Shown: positions 33,115 through 42,515, counted from the first letter of the stretch. The stretch: DNA of 55,433 nt from an uncultured Alphaproteobacteria bacterium (GCA_944392835.1 CALXYB010000011.1:1-55433), one strand, 5' to 3'. The notes: a model not told the origin generated them from the letters alone. Numbers and translations: made by a program.

Positions 33115-34599
33115 TTATTTTTTCTCCGAATTTTTAAGATAATCTACTAATAACCTGATTCCAAAGCCGGTCGCACCTTTTGGGCACAAATCCGTTTGCT
33201 CTTGAGCTATTTCCATATCTGCCATATCTATATGTGCCCAACTGATACCTTTTTGAATATAGCGCTGCAAGAAAGCTGCCGCTTGCGAACCATCACCGAC
33301 ATTTTTGCCCACATTTTTCATATCTGCCTTATCAGAATCAATCCACTTATCAAAGGTTTTATTCATTGGCAAACGCCATAGGAGCTCATCTGTTTCTTCA
33401 CCTGCTTTTATCAAATCCGCAGCCAGTTTATCATCATTAGAAAAAATTCCTCCATATTGGCCGCCTAAGGCATAAGCCACCGTTCCGGTCAAAGTTGCAA
33501 TATCAATAACTTTTTTAGGTCTAAACTTTTCTTGTCCAAACCACAACAAATCCGCCAAGAGCATCCGCCCTTCTCCGTCCGTATTAATAACCTCCACGGT
33601 TTGTCCGGACATTGAGCGAATAACATCATTAGGCCGCATGGCGCTGCCTGAAGGCATATTTTCAACCAAACCGACCACCGCCGCCACATTAATTTTTCTT
33701 TTTTGTAAAGCAATCGCCTTCATTGTCGCAACAACAGCGGCTGCACCGGCCATATCGGCAAACATATTCACCAAATCTTTGCCTGTTTTTATGTTAATTC
33801 CGCCGGCATCATAGGTAACCCCTTTGCCCACCAAAAGCGTATCAATATCTTTGCTTTTCTTATCTCCGCGCCAAACCATAACAGCGGCACGCGGCTTATT
33901 CGCAGACCCTTTGGCGACATCTAAAAGCAAATTAAAATCATGCTTTTTCAAAGCCTTTTCATCCAGAATTTCAATCTCAAGCTTCAGATATTTCAAACGT
34001 TCAACATCTGCCGCAAAAACTTCCGGTGTCAAATAATTTGCCGGTTCATTAACCAAATCGCGCCCATAACGCACGGCATTTGCCAAAGAAGCAAACTCCG
34101 CAAAACCCTCGGTCGTTTTTGCGCCAAGCTTTTCACCCTCAAAACAAACTGTTTCCAAAGCCGGATAATCTTCGGCTTTCTTTTGCGTAAAATACTTATC
34201 AAAGTAATAATTTCCAAGCTCCAAACCCAAAGCCAACTGATAAGCTGCTTCATCATAATCTAAAGCGCAGCCTTTAATTCCATCACACCAAATTTTTGCC
34301 ACACGGTTTTTGCGCAACAATTGCGCCAATTTTCCACCACAGTGCAAAAAACCAAGTCTTTGCGGCTTTTCGCCCAAACCGATAACAATCAATTTTGCTT
34401 TTTTTGCATAAGTTTCAACACTTTTTCCTCGCTCTCCGGCAAATTTTGCATTTTTTAAAACAGCATGCAACAAAGCCGCCTCTTCTTTGTCCAAAAACTT
34501 ATCATATGCCGAGTCGCGAAAAGCCTGATTTTCAGATAAAAAAATCACCTTTGCATCACATTTTTGAGCACATTTTCCATTGAAAATCATCTCAAGCAT
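33115..34599 (-). CDS. M17 leucyl aminopeptidase family protein
   Basis: A 494-aa protein from the ATG at 34599 behind GGGGGAAG. The C-terminal catalytic domain has the M17 ligands in G-K-G-V-T-Y-D-A-G-G, the catalytic Lys in I-N-I-K-T-G, the Asp in F-A-D-M-A-G-A-A and N-T-D-G-E-G-R with Asp, Glu and the catalytic Arg. Two positions depart from the common form: Ala for Ser in Y-D-A-G-G, and Gly for Ala in N-T-D-A-E-G-R. All metal and catalytic residues are kept, so activity is expected. The N-terminal domain is divergent. With the M29 gene it forms a peptide-degradation operon. Confidence 0.9.
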   Translation of the reverse strand: MLEMIFNGKCAQKCDAKVIFLSENQAFRDSAYDKFLDKEEAALLHAVLKNAKFAGERGKSVETYAKKAKLIVIGLGEKPQRLGFLHCGGKLAQLLRKNRVAKIWCDGIKGCALDYDEAAYQLALGLELGNYYFDKYFTQKKAEDYPALETVCFEGEKLGAKTTEGFAEFASLANAVRYGRDLVNEPANYLTPEVFAADVERLKYLKLEIEILDEKALKKHDFNLLLDVAKGSANKPRAAVMVWRGDKKSKDIDTLLVGKGVTYDAGGINIKTGKDLVNMFADMAGAAAVVATMKAIALQKRKINVAAVVGLVENMPSGSAMRPNDVIRSMSGQTVEVINTDGEGRMLLADLLWFGQEKFRPKKVIDIATLTGTVAYALGGQYGGIFSNDDKLAADLIKAGEETDELLWRLPMNKTFDKWIDSDKADMKNVGKNVGDGSQAAAFLQRYIQKGISWAHIDMADMEIAQEQTDLCPKGATGFGIRLLVDYLKNSEKK

Positions 34600-34742
34600 T
34601 ATTCTTCCCCCTAAAATAGCAACATTTTTGAAGATTATACACAAAAAACAATAACAAAAGCCTAATTTATACTAGTCAAAAGCAAAAAAATATTGTACAA
34701 TTTGGACAAAATTAAAATTTCATCCAGAAAAAGAGACGAAAA

Positions 34743-36623
34743 TTGGCCAAGAAGCGCATAGAAAAATTAGATGGTGCTTTTCCCGACTTCTTAGATGAAG
34801 AACAAACCTCTCTGGACCAAATTTTTGACATCATCTCCCTCTCTTTCCAACCCAAAGCCCCAACTTCAGCGGTACTTTCCAAGGATGACTTGGAGGCAGC
34901 AGACAATCTTTATGACAACAAAATTTCAAAAATCTGCGACGACATCCTCTCTCTTGAGCAAAATGCAGCCACTCTAATTCAAGCTGATATTGAAAACCTT
35001 TACAAAGGAAGTTTCGTCCGAGATTATGCAAAACGCTTCCAAATAAGCGAAAAAGAAGCTAAAGAGCAGTTACGCCAAGACTTAGCCGAAAAACTCAATG
35101 CCTTAGGCATGAACTGCATAGACAAGCGACACTACGCATTACCCCGTGAAATTAAACACATCATCCGCATGGATTTTTATGGCACCATTGATAAGATTGA
35201 TGAAAAAAATGATGGCAAATCAGCCAAAGAACTATCTGCACTCTACCTCAACCGCAGCCCCCAAAAAACTAAAGATGTCAAACTTCAAGACTATAACTTG
35301 GCATCATCACCAATTTGGATGATATATCGGCAGTTCAGAAGTTTTCGGCTTTTGGAAAGAAACCTGCCCAAACTTCTAAAAAATGCCGGCATTACACCTG
35401 ATGAATTTACTCATCTCAATGCTTATGACATTTCCCAAGTTTTATATAATCATTACATTCACAAAAGCAAGCCCGATGCTGATAAGTCAGAACGGGCAAA
35501 TTTGTTTTTAGGGGCCAAATATCGTTTTGTTAAAACCTTTATTCGCCACAACAAAGAAGCTTTTAAGCAAATCATGAACTTACGAGGCATAGACCCTAGA
35601 TACACCGACACTCTTATTAAAAATATGGCGCAATATGGTATAACAACAGGCTTTGATGTTGTTGAAAAGGAATACTCTCCTGAAACACTGGACATCTTAA
35701 AAAGACACAAACTCGTTCCGGAAGATACTGAAATTGGTTCTCCGATAAAAGATGCAGAAATCTCAAGAATCAAAGAAGCCGGATTAATCGGACTTATTTT
35801 AGCAAGAGACGAAAATGGTAATCCCATAACTGGACCGGAAATAACCATCCATCACAAAATAGCTGTTCAAGACAGTGGTGAAAGAATCAACTTTGCCGAA
35901 GTTAACCAGTTCCAAAATCTTTGTATTATCATTGAACCATACCACTTCTTTGCACATTCTCTGGATCGCACAAAGAACATAAATGGAGCCGAATGCTATG
36001 TTTCAAGAATTGAAATTGAAAAAAATGTTGCCTTTTACGGAGGTTTCAATAAAATTTTCCAACTAGAACACGACTTTGGAACACCTCATTATAACGAATA
36101 TGATCATGAAGTGCTAAAACAAATCGCACCGAAAGAAAATACGGATAAGGAGGCCGTTTTCTATTGGGATGAGCAAAAGAAACTCTCTCGCCGCAAAAAA
36201 TTTCCACGCAAAAAAAAGAAAATATCTCCCAAAGACGACGACGGAAAAGAAAAATTATCACGTAAACAAAAGAAAAAAGAAAACCTTTCTGAGGCCATAG
36301 AAAAAGAAAAAAGACCTCATAAGAGCAAATCATCTCAAGCAGAAAAGAAACCCCTGAAAGATACGGCACAATCTTCAAAAACTGAAAAACAAGAAAATAA
36401 TTCTGCTAAACCACACGTTTTATCTAAACGCATAGAACAGCTTACACGCAAAAAAGATGAATACAACAAAATTCGTGCCGAGCTCATAGAAAAGCGCAAA
36501 CAATATCTAAGCTTGCGTGCCGCCAAAAAATCTGCCATAAAAACTATTAGTCAATTTGAAGATGATGAAAAATTTGAAAAATTTATTCAATATGCCATAA
36601 GGATGCAAAATAAACAAAAATGA
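34743..36623 (+). CDS. Candidate HNH-nuclease toxin/effector with lysine-rich C-terminal tail
   Basis: A 626-aa protein starting at a TTG (weak GAGA ribosome site). No signal peptide or membrane segment. Residues 1-300 are helical and unrecognised. At about 340-410 lies an HNH (beta-beta-alpha metal) nuclease motif: I-H370-H371-K, then N392 in F-Q-N-L-C, then H401-F-F-A-H405. This is the full set seen in colicin-type and polymorphic-toxin HNH domains. Residues 475-560 are extremely Lys/Arg-rich and the last 60 form a charged helix; a basic C-terminal tail is a feature of several type IV secretion substrates. The stop overlaps the next gene, a SUKH-like immunity candidate, by 4 bases. The toxin role is inferred from motif plus neighbour. 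Confidence 0.7.
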   Translation: MAKKRIEKLDGAFPDFLDEEQTSLDQIFDIISLSFQPKAPTSAVLSKDDLEAADNLYDNKISKICDDILSLEQNAATLIQADIENLYKGSFVRDYAKRFQISEKEAKEQLRQDLAEKLNALGMNCIDKRHYALPREIKHIIRMDFYGTIDKIDEKNDGKSAKELSALYLNRSPQKTKDVKLQDYNLASSPIWMIYRQFRSFRLLERNLPKLLKNAGITPDEFTHLNAYDISQVLYNHYIHKSKPDADKSERANLFLGAKYRFVKTFIRHNKEAFKQIMNLRGIDPRYTDTLIKNMAQYGITTGFDVVEKEYSPETLDILKRHKLVPEDTEIGSPIKDAEISRIKEAGLIGLILARDENGNPITGPEITIHHKIAVQDSGERINFAEVNQFQNLCIIIEPYHFFAHSLDRTKNINGAECYVSRIEIEKNVAFYGGFNKIFQLEHDFGTPHYNEYDHEVLKQIAPKENTDKEAVFYWDEQKKLSRRKKFPRKKKKISPKDDDGKEKLSRKQKKKENLSEAIEKEKRPHKSKSSQAEKKPLKDTAQSSKTEKQENNSAKPHVLSKRIEQLTRKKDEYNKIRAELIEKRKQYLSLRAAKKSAIKTISQFEDDEKFEKFIQYAIRMQNKQK

Positions 36624-37030
36624 ATAATATAATCCAACACATCAAACAAATTACAGTCGCACACTTAGCCTCGCCGGTCAACACACAAAAAATTATTCTT
36701 TGCCAAAAAGAACTCACCCAAAACGGTAACGCTATGCTTCCTAATGCTTTTCTGGATATTTTACATAGTTTTAACGCTGTTTCTTACGACGGGGCCAGAA
36801 TTTTCGGCATAAATCCGGAAAGCAAAGTTTTTATGGATATAGTCTTAGCCAACCAAATGAGCCCTCTTGCCGGCAAACAAAATATGGTTCTTCTGGGCTG
36901 CGATGAGTTTGACTATCTCGCTTACAATGCCCAAACACAAACATATCAAATCATTGACAAAGAAGACCTTGAAGTGCTAGAAGAATATTCAGAGATTGAA
37001 CCTGCCATCAAACATATTTTAAAGATTTAA
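36620..37030 (+). CDS. SUKH (SMI1/KNR4)-like candidate immunity protein
   Basis: A 136-aa cytoplasmic protein whose start overlaps the toxin stop (ATGA). It shows the SUKH pattern: L-P-x-x-F-x-x-I-L-x-x-x-N-A-x-x-x-D-G-x-R-I-F-G-I near residues 40-64, a central G-C-D-E-F-D-Y-L-A-Y strand pair and a final Y-x-I-x-D-K-E-D-x-E-V-x-E segment. SUKH proteins are established immunity factors for nuclease toxins. The downstream tsaC-like gene follows after 3 bases. Confidence 0.65.
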   Translation: MNNIIQHIKQITVAHLASPVNTQKIILCQKELTQNGNAMLPNAFLDILHSFNAVSYDGARIFGINPESKVFMDIVLANQMSPLAGKQNMVLLGCDEFDYLAYNAQTQTYQIIDKEDLEVLEEYSEIEPAIKHILKI

Positions 37031-37033
37031 ACA

Positions 37034-37981
37034 ATGAATAATATCTATGAGCCCAACGAGCAAAATCTAAACCTTGCCGCCCAAACCATTAAAAATGGCG
37101 GTCTGGTAGCTATGCCGACAGAAACCGTTTATGGTCTGGGAGCCAATGTTTATATTGCCTCAGCAGTTGCCAAAATTTTTGAGGCCAAACAACGCCCTTT
37201 TTTTGACCCACTGATTTCACATATTGCCGAGATTGATTTTCTAAAAACCTATGCCCAAACAGATGAAAGAATTATCTCTCTAGCACAAAAGTTTTGGCCG
37301 GGACCGCTAACCATGGTTTTAAAACGTACAGATAACAACGCCGCCATAGATTTAGCTTGCTCCGGCTTACCAAACATTGCGGTTCGTATGCCTTCACATC
37401 CGGTCGCTCTTGACTTGATAAAAAAAAGCGGCGTACCAATTGTTGCCCCTTCAGCCAACAAGTTCAAATCCATTAGTCCGACAACGGCCTTGCATGTTTT
37501 TGACAGCTTAGGCAATAAAGTTGACATGATTTTAGACGGTGGTGCTTGCTCTGTCGGTGTTGAATCCACCATTATAGATGTTACCGGTAAAAATATTGTC
37601 ATCTTGCGCGCCGGCGGAACCTCTAAAGAAGATTTGGAAAAATTCTTAAATGAAAAAGTCTGGCTTTCAGACGGCAACCCCAACAAACCAAGCGCTCCCG
37701 GACAATTGCTCAAGCATTATGCTCCGGAACACCCCTTGCGTATCAATGCCGCCACGCGTCAACCCGGAGAATTTTTCATCGGCTTTGGCAAAGTTGCAGA
37801 CTGCGACTTAAACTTAAGCCCAAACGGAGACTTATGTGAGGCGGCCGCAAATCTCTTTGCTTTTTTAAGAGAAGCAGACAAAGTCAAAGGCTATAAAAGC
37901 CTGGCTATGTCCCCCATACCGGAAACAGGTTTAGGCTTAGCTATCAATGACCGCATTCGCCGCGCCTCATATAAGGCTTAA
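37034..37981 (+). CDS. L-threonylcarbamoyladenylate synthase (Sua5/TsaC family)
   Basis: Makes the threonylcarbamoyl-AMP used for the t6A37 modification of ANN-decoding tRNAs. The 315-aa protein has the YrdC domain (P-T-E-T-V-Y-G-L-G-A near residue 30, K-x-R-P-x-x-x-P-L-I-S-H, F-W-P-G-P-L-T, R-M-P-S-H-P, S-A-N). It also has a C-terminal Sua5 domain joined by the linker around S-P-G-Q-L-L-K-H-Y-A-P, so it is the long Sua5 form. It lies 3 bases after the immunity gene and 16 before a tRNA methyltransferase gene. Confidence 0.93.
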   Translation: MNNIYEPNEQNLNLAAQTIKNGGLVAMPTETVYGLGANVYIASAVAKIFEAKQRPFFDPLISHIAEIDFLKTYAQTDERIISLAQKFWPGPLTMVLKRTDNNAAIDLACSGLPNIAVRMPSHPVALDLIKKSGVPIVAPSANKFKSISPTTALHVFDSLGNKVDMILDGGACSVGVESTIIDVTGKNIVILRAGGTSKEDLEKFLNEKVWLSDGNPNKPSAPGQLLKHYAPEHPLRINAATRQPGEFFIGFGKVADCDLNLSPNGDLCEAAANLFAFLREADKVKGYKSLAMSPIPETGLGLAINDRIRRASYKA

Positions 37982-37997
37982 TTTACTGGAATAGAAT

Positions 37998-38750
37998 ATG
38001 CTCAATTTCTCCGAAGATTATCTGCTGGACAAACAAGTTAAAATATTTCAACCGCTAAACGGCTATCGCGCCTCTACGGACGCTGTTATTTTATCTTCGC
38101 TTATTGCAGAGCTCAAAAAAGATGCTTCTGTTTTAGATGTCGGCTCCGGAACAGGAGCAATTTCCTTATGCTTGGCTGAAAGATTTAAGAATATCCGCCC
38201 GCAAATTACTGGACTTGAACTTCAACCTGAACTGGTAGGTTTCTCAAATCAAAGTGCCCAAGCAAACGGATTCGCAGATTTTCTCTCTTTCCTTCAAGCA
38301 GATATATCTGATAAAAAAACTTGTCCAAAACCCTGCTCTTTTTCTCATGTCATCACCAACCCGCCTTATTCGGAACATGATATGCCCTCTCCCAACGCCA
38401 GCAAAGCCTTTGCGCACAATGGCAAAAGTTTCAAGCTTTCGGAATGGATAGCCTTTTGTATCAAGATGCTCCGCCCGCAAGGTTATTTTTATATGATAAA
38501 CAGAGCTGAAGCCCTACCCGAAATTTTGGCTTGTCTGTATGGCAAATTAGGCGAAATAAACATATTTCCGCTTTATTCCAAACCCAAGCAAAAAGCCAAA
38601 AGAGTAATCATCAGTGCAAGAAAAGACTCAAAAGCTCCGGCCATCATCCATCAGGGTCTAATCATTCATAACGCTGATGGCACATACAACCAAACAGCAC
38701 ACAAAATTCTCCGGTCCGGACAGTCTTTAAAAGAAGCTTTGCAAAATTAA
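37998..38750 (+). CDS. tRNA1(Val) (adenine37-N6)-methyltransferase-like protein (TrmN6/YfiC family)
   Basis: A 250-aa AdoMet-dependent methyltransferase with V-L-D-V-G-S-G-T-G-A-I-S-L (about residues 45-57), G-L-E-L-Q-P-E at the second motif and the amino-methylase motif N-P-P-Y near residue 122. The N-terminal Y-R-A-S-T-D-A-V-(I/L)-L-(S/A) is characteristic of the YfiC/TrmN6 group. It probably modifies adenine 37 of a tRNA. The 3' end overlaps the convergent GGDEF gene by 4 bases. Confidence 0.85.
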   Translation: MLNFSEDYLLDKQVKIFQPLNGYRASTDAVILSSLIAELKKDASVLDVGSGTGAISLCLAERFKNIRPQITGLELQPELVGFSNQSAQANGFADFLSFLQADISDKKTCPKPCSFSHVITNPPYSEHDMPSPNASKAFAHNGKSFKLSEWIAFCIKMLRPQGYFYMINRAEALPEILACLYGKLGEINIFPLYSKPKQKAKRVIISARKDSKAPAIIHQGLIIHNADGTYNQTAHKILRSGQSLKEALQN

Positions 38751-39859
38751 GCTCCAAAAATAACCACCTGTTTTCCGCCATCATGCTGAGCCTTTTGGAT
38801 AGCAAGAATGGCTTGCTCAATCAGCTTCTTAGCCGAAGCTGCCGGATCTGGGAAAATACTAACCCCGACAGAAGTCTCTAAACGATGCTCGGCAAAATTA
38901 TCTGCAATAGGCTCATCCAAAGCAGCCTTAACGCGCTTAATCTCTACATCCAAATTTTCCAAATTATCAACATTGGTAATTAGTATCCAAAATTGATATT
39001 TTAGACCGGTAGCTACCGTGAATGTTTTTTTCAGGCTTAAAACCAATCTTTCGGCAATCTTGCGCAAAATAAAATCATCAATACCCAAACTCTTAAAAGA
39101 CTTCAAGTTATCAATACTTACACCGATTAGAGCAATCATATTTTTCTTTTGACGTATATCTTTATAATTCTCGGCATTCACAGCCATTTGTACACGATCT
39201 TCCAACAAATAAAAATTCGGTAAACCGGTCAAATCATCATACAAACCCGAAACCAAATTAATTTTGGTAATAATCTTGCTCCCGATAAGAATAAACGTAA
39301 AATGTTGATTATCAGGCAAATAAACAGCATCAAAATTCATTCGCTGTACTTTATTATCTGCCAACTTCAGCCGCACCATCAGACTTTTGTCATTGGTTAA
39401 CATTTCGCCAATATTCTCAGCCAACAAATTCCAGTCTTCCTTAACCACAAATTTCAGAAAATTCTTTTTCAAAACATCATCTTCCCCGGACACTCCGAGA
39501 ATTTTTAAGAAAGTCTTGTTGGCATACTCAATTTTATCGTCTCTGACAATAACAAACGACCGTTCTGAATTTTTAAATACCTTATTGATAATATCTTTAA
39601 GATGAACATCTGCATCTTCAATAAAGTCCTGAACGACAAAATCGTCCATTTCTTGTTTTTCTGGCTTAGAAGTTTGTTTAATAGTATTAAACTTCGGCGT
39701 TTCGCCCAAACTCTCCAACAAATCCAAATCCACATTCAACTTTTTAGCCGAACTCAATATGCTCAAATCAGTTTTTGGCTTAGAACTTTTATCTCCTATA
39801 CCTTCCAAAAAATTAATTGTATCGGTATCAAAAACCAAATTATGATTAGCATCACTCAT
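38747..39859 (-). CDS. PAS plus degenerate GGDEF signalling protein
   Basis: A 370-aa protein starting at the ATG at 39859 behind GGAAG. After a low-complexity N terminus, a PAS-like domain (about residues 90-190) has Y-A-N-K-T-F-L-K-I-L-G. A GGDEF-type domain follows, opening Y-D-D-L-T-G-L-P-N-F-Y-L-L-E-D-R. The active-site GGDEF is replaced by a sequence around L-K-Y-Q-F-W, so it should not make cyclic-di-GMP. The end S-V-G-V-S-I-F-P-D keeps the usual terminal motif. It is probably a regulatory or nucleotide-binding relic. The trmN6-like gene converges on it. Confidence 0.8.
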   Translation of the reverse strand: MSDANHNLVFDTDTINFLEGIGDKSSKPKTDLSILSSAKKLNVDLDLLESLGETPKFNTIKQTSKPEKQEMDDFVVQDFIEDADVHLKDIINKVFKNSERSFVIVRDDKIEYANKTFLKILGVSGEDDVLKKNFLKFVVKEDWNLLAENIGEMLTNDKSLMVRLKLADNKVQRMNFDAVYLPDNQHFTFILIGSKIITKINLVSGLYDDLTGLPNFYLLEDRVQMAVNAENYKDIRQKKNMIALIGVSIDNLKSFKSLGIDDFILRKIAERLVLSLKKTFTVATGLKYQFWILITNVDNLENLDVEIKRVKAALDEPIADNFAEHRLETSVGVSIFPDPAASAKKLIEQAILAIQKAQHDGGKQVVIFGA

Positions 39860-39996
39860 AGCAAACTTCCACATAACATTCAATTTTCGTTATCTTAAAA
39901 TGATTATTTCCAAAAAACAATCAAATATTTGCTCTTTGTTAACTTTAATTTGCTAGCATAAATCAAGTTGAATTAAATAAATACGGATATCCGAAC

Positions 39997-42033
39997 ATGG
40001 CAGAAGCAGAAAATGAAGTAACGGAAGAAGCTCTGATCCAACCCGAAACAGAAAGTAACGGTGAGATTGGGGCTAACAAATTTTTAGTCAAAGAAAGATT
40101 TGAGATAGACTATTCTCAACCACTTCCATGGCTTGATTGTAATGGAGCCAAAGCTTATCGTGTGATTGACCGCATAGACACCAAACGCGGCCTTTTTGCT
40201 CTGCTTTGCAGCAACAAAACCTGCCCTCGCTCTACCATTTTACCCTACATTAAATCTCTTGAATGCCGAAGCCTGATGAAACTCGTAGAGTTTGGTATTG
40301 TAACCTGGTTGCCGGAAAAATCGCGAAACCTTGCGCTTATCTATAAAATCCCTTATGGCAAAGTTTTTGAAGGAGGCAAAACCACATTAGATATTCGCAA
40401 TTCAGAAAAATTTAAAAGCACGCTCATTAGCCTGCTTTCAGCTATTGAAGCTCTTAAAAATTATAACATAACCCACCGAGCCATCCGTGCCGACAATCTT
40501 TACTATGCCAATGCCGATAAAACCGAGATTATGATTGGCGATTGCTGCGCATCTTTCCCCGGTTTTCATCAGCCTTCAGCATACGAAACCATTGAAAACA
40601 TGCTTTCCATTCCGGAAGGACGTGGCAATGGCAACGAAAAAAATGATATCTACGCCATAGGCGCTGTGATGATGGCTCTTTATCTCGGACACGAACTTGG
40701 CTCTGAGCTAAGCACACCGGAGCTTTTGCGCATAAAATTAAAAAAAGGAAGTTACCAGGCTTTATTAGCTGATGATCATATTCCTAACCAAATTTCCCCA
40801 ATTTTGCGCAACTTATTAAATGATAACACGGAAAATCGCCTTAACTATCTTCAAGCCTATAACCTGCTGGATGGTAAATCAGGAAGCTACAATAGCTCTT
40901 CTTTAGGCGACCGCCCCAAAAGAACCATCTCCTTCAACGGTGAAAAATTTTATAATGCCAGAGATTTTGCCATCGCCGTAAGCAACACACCTGAAGATGC
41001 ATATGAACTGGTAAAATCAGGAAAATTATTAGATTGGATAAAAAACGGCTTAGAAGATGAAAAACTTGCAGGGAAAATAGAAAAATTATTAGCAGCTTCT
41101 CCCGAAGGAACAACATCGCTTGATGTCATAATGTCAAAAATTTGCATTTTGCTCGCGCCAGACCTTCCTGTTAAATTCAACAACCTATGCTTATTTCCGG
41201 ATGGAACACCCAAAGCCATATTTTATGCTCTGAGAAATAATACTGAAACCAAAATATTCCATGAATTATTTTCAGCCGAACTCATCAAACTCTGGTATCA
41301 AGAGCAAGAACATATGCGCTCACCGGCCAATGCTGCAGAATTTCGTATTTATATAAATCGTCAGGATATTGGTTATGGCTTAGAACGCATAATGTATGAT
41401 TTTGATGATGATATTCCGTGTGTCAGTCCTCTGTTGGGAGATGAGTTTGTTAACTCTCCGACCAGAATTTTACGCGCTTTAGATAATACTTATGCACGCC
41501 AAATCGTCAAATCTATGCCTTATGACCGCAACATCATTGCTTACTTGCGTTGCAAAATGGGCAAAAAAATTGATGGTATTTTAACAGATTTGGCAACCAA
41601 CAAAGACTATCTCCAAGCCAGCGCAATTTTAAGGCTATATACATCAATGCAAAACAAATTCGGTCCGGCACAACTTCCTCATTTATCCCAATGGTTGGCA
41701 AGTTCATCCGTCGCCATAATCAAGAGCTTTCACAACCTTAAATATCAAAAATTTTTAGAAAGAGAGCTGCTTAAAATCAACAAAAACGGCAAACTTCACG
41801 AACTTTGTGATATCTTAGAAGATGAAGAAGCTCGTAATAAAGATAAAGCAAATTATACTAAAGCCGTCAGTGACATAAACTTTTTACTGGCCGAAAAAAA
41901 CAAACTCATCAATAACAGTTCCAAGCTGGATGATGACGCACGCAATCTCGCCATTCGCTTTACCTCTATCCTCGCCGTAATGGTTATGCTCGCATCATTT
42001 TTATTCAACCTGATTATGTGGGTACTGCAATGA
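39997..42033 (+). CDS. Membrane-anchored kinase-like protein, probable pseudokinase
   Basis: A 678-aa protein with a protein-kinase-like N-terminal domain. The catalytic-loop equivalent is H160-R-A-I-R-A-D-N167: the catalytic Asp of H-R-D is Ala and the Lys is Arg, while Asn167 is kept. The D-F-G equivalent is G-D182-C. D-I-Y-A-I-G (from D217) matches the kinase F-helix D-I-Y-S-L-G. No glycine-rich loop is evident. The rest is helical, ending in one membrane segment (about 655-677). This suggests a catalytically dead or atypical kinase held at the membrane. It overlaps the following membrane protein gene by 4 bases. Confidence 0.65.
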   Translation: MAEAENEVTEEALIQPETESNGEIGANKFLVKERFEIDYSQPLPWLDCNGAKAYRVIDRIDTKRGLFALLCSNKTCPRSTILPYIKSLECRSLMKLVEFGIVTWLPEKSRNLALIYKIPYGKVFEGGKTTLDIRNSEKFKSTLISLLSAIEALKNYNITHRAIRADNLYYANADKTEIMIGDCCASFPGFHQPSAYETIENMLSIPEGRGNGNEKNDIYAIGAVMMALYLGHELGSELSTPELLRIKLKKGSYQALLADDHIPNQISPILRNLLNDNTENRLNYLQAYNLLDGKSGSYNSSSLGDRPKRTISFNGEKFYNARDFAIAVSNTPEDAYELVKSGKLLDWIKNGLEDEKLAGKIEKLLAASPEGTTSLDVIMSKICILLAPDLPVKFNNLCLFPDGTPKAIFYALRNNTETKIFHELFSAELIKLWYQEQEHMRSPANAAEFRIYINRQDIGYGLERIMYDFDDDIPCVSPLLGDEFVNSPTRILRALDNTYARQIVKSMPYDRNIIAYLRCKMGKKIDGILTDLATNKDYLQASAILRLYTSMQNKFGPAQLPHLSQWLASSSVAIIKSFHNLKYQKFLERELLKINKNGKLHELCDILEDEEARNKDKANYTKAVSDINFLLAEKNKLINNSSKLDDDARNLAIRFTSILAVMVMLASFLFNLIMWVLQ

Positions 42034-42515
42034 AAAAAGAAAACAACAAAAAACCGTTATTCAACCTAAAAAAATCCTATAACAAACTGTCTGTTGCTCA
42101 AAAGATGCTACTGTTCATAGGTCTGATGTTCATTGTCATCAGCACACTACCTGCTGTAATGGTATTATTGATTGGTTTATTGCCGACTTTTACCATTTTA
42201 ATAACCGATCCCAAAAACACAGACAAACTCGTTATTGTCGGTAGTTTTAATCTAGCTGGTGTATTTATCTACCTTATGAGCATTATTAACAGTTTTACCA
42301 TACACAATGCATTTTTCATTGTTGGAAACATTTTTAACCTAATTATCATGCTTGGCTCTGCTGGCCTGGGACTTGTTGCTTATTATGAAATCCCTAACCT
42401 ATTCATTTTTACTTCCAAAGCCTCTGCACAAAAACGCCTCAAAAGCATAGATGCAAAACTTGCTCATCTGGCTGAAGATTGGGGAACAGATTTAATTGAC
42501 CGTCAAAAGGACTAA
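42030..42515 (+). CDS. Small membrane protein coupled to the pseudokinase
   Basis: A 161-aa protein from the ATG at 42030, overlapping the kinase-like gene stop. It has about three membrane segments (residues 24-50, 66-85 and 93-115) and a cytoplasmic C-terminal helix with A-Q-K-R-L-K-S-I-D-A-K. No family recognised. Translational coupling suggests a complex with the upstream protein. A terminator ends the unit. Confidence 0.7.
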   Translation: MKKENNKKPLFNLKKSYNKLSVAQKMLLFIGLMFIVISTLPAVMVLLIGLLPTFTILITDPKNTDKLVIVGSFNLAGVFIYLMSIINSFTIHNAFFIVGNIFNLIIMLGSAGLGLVAYYEIPNLFIFTSKASAQKRLKSIDAKLAHLAEDWGTDLIDRQKD

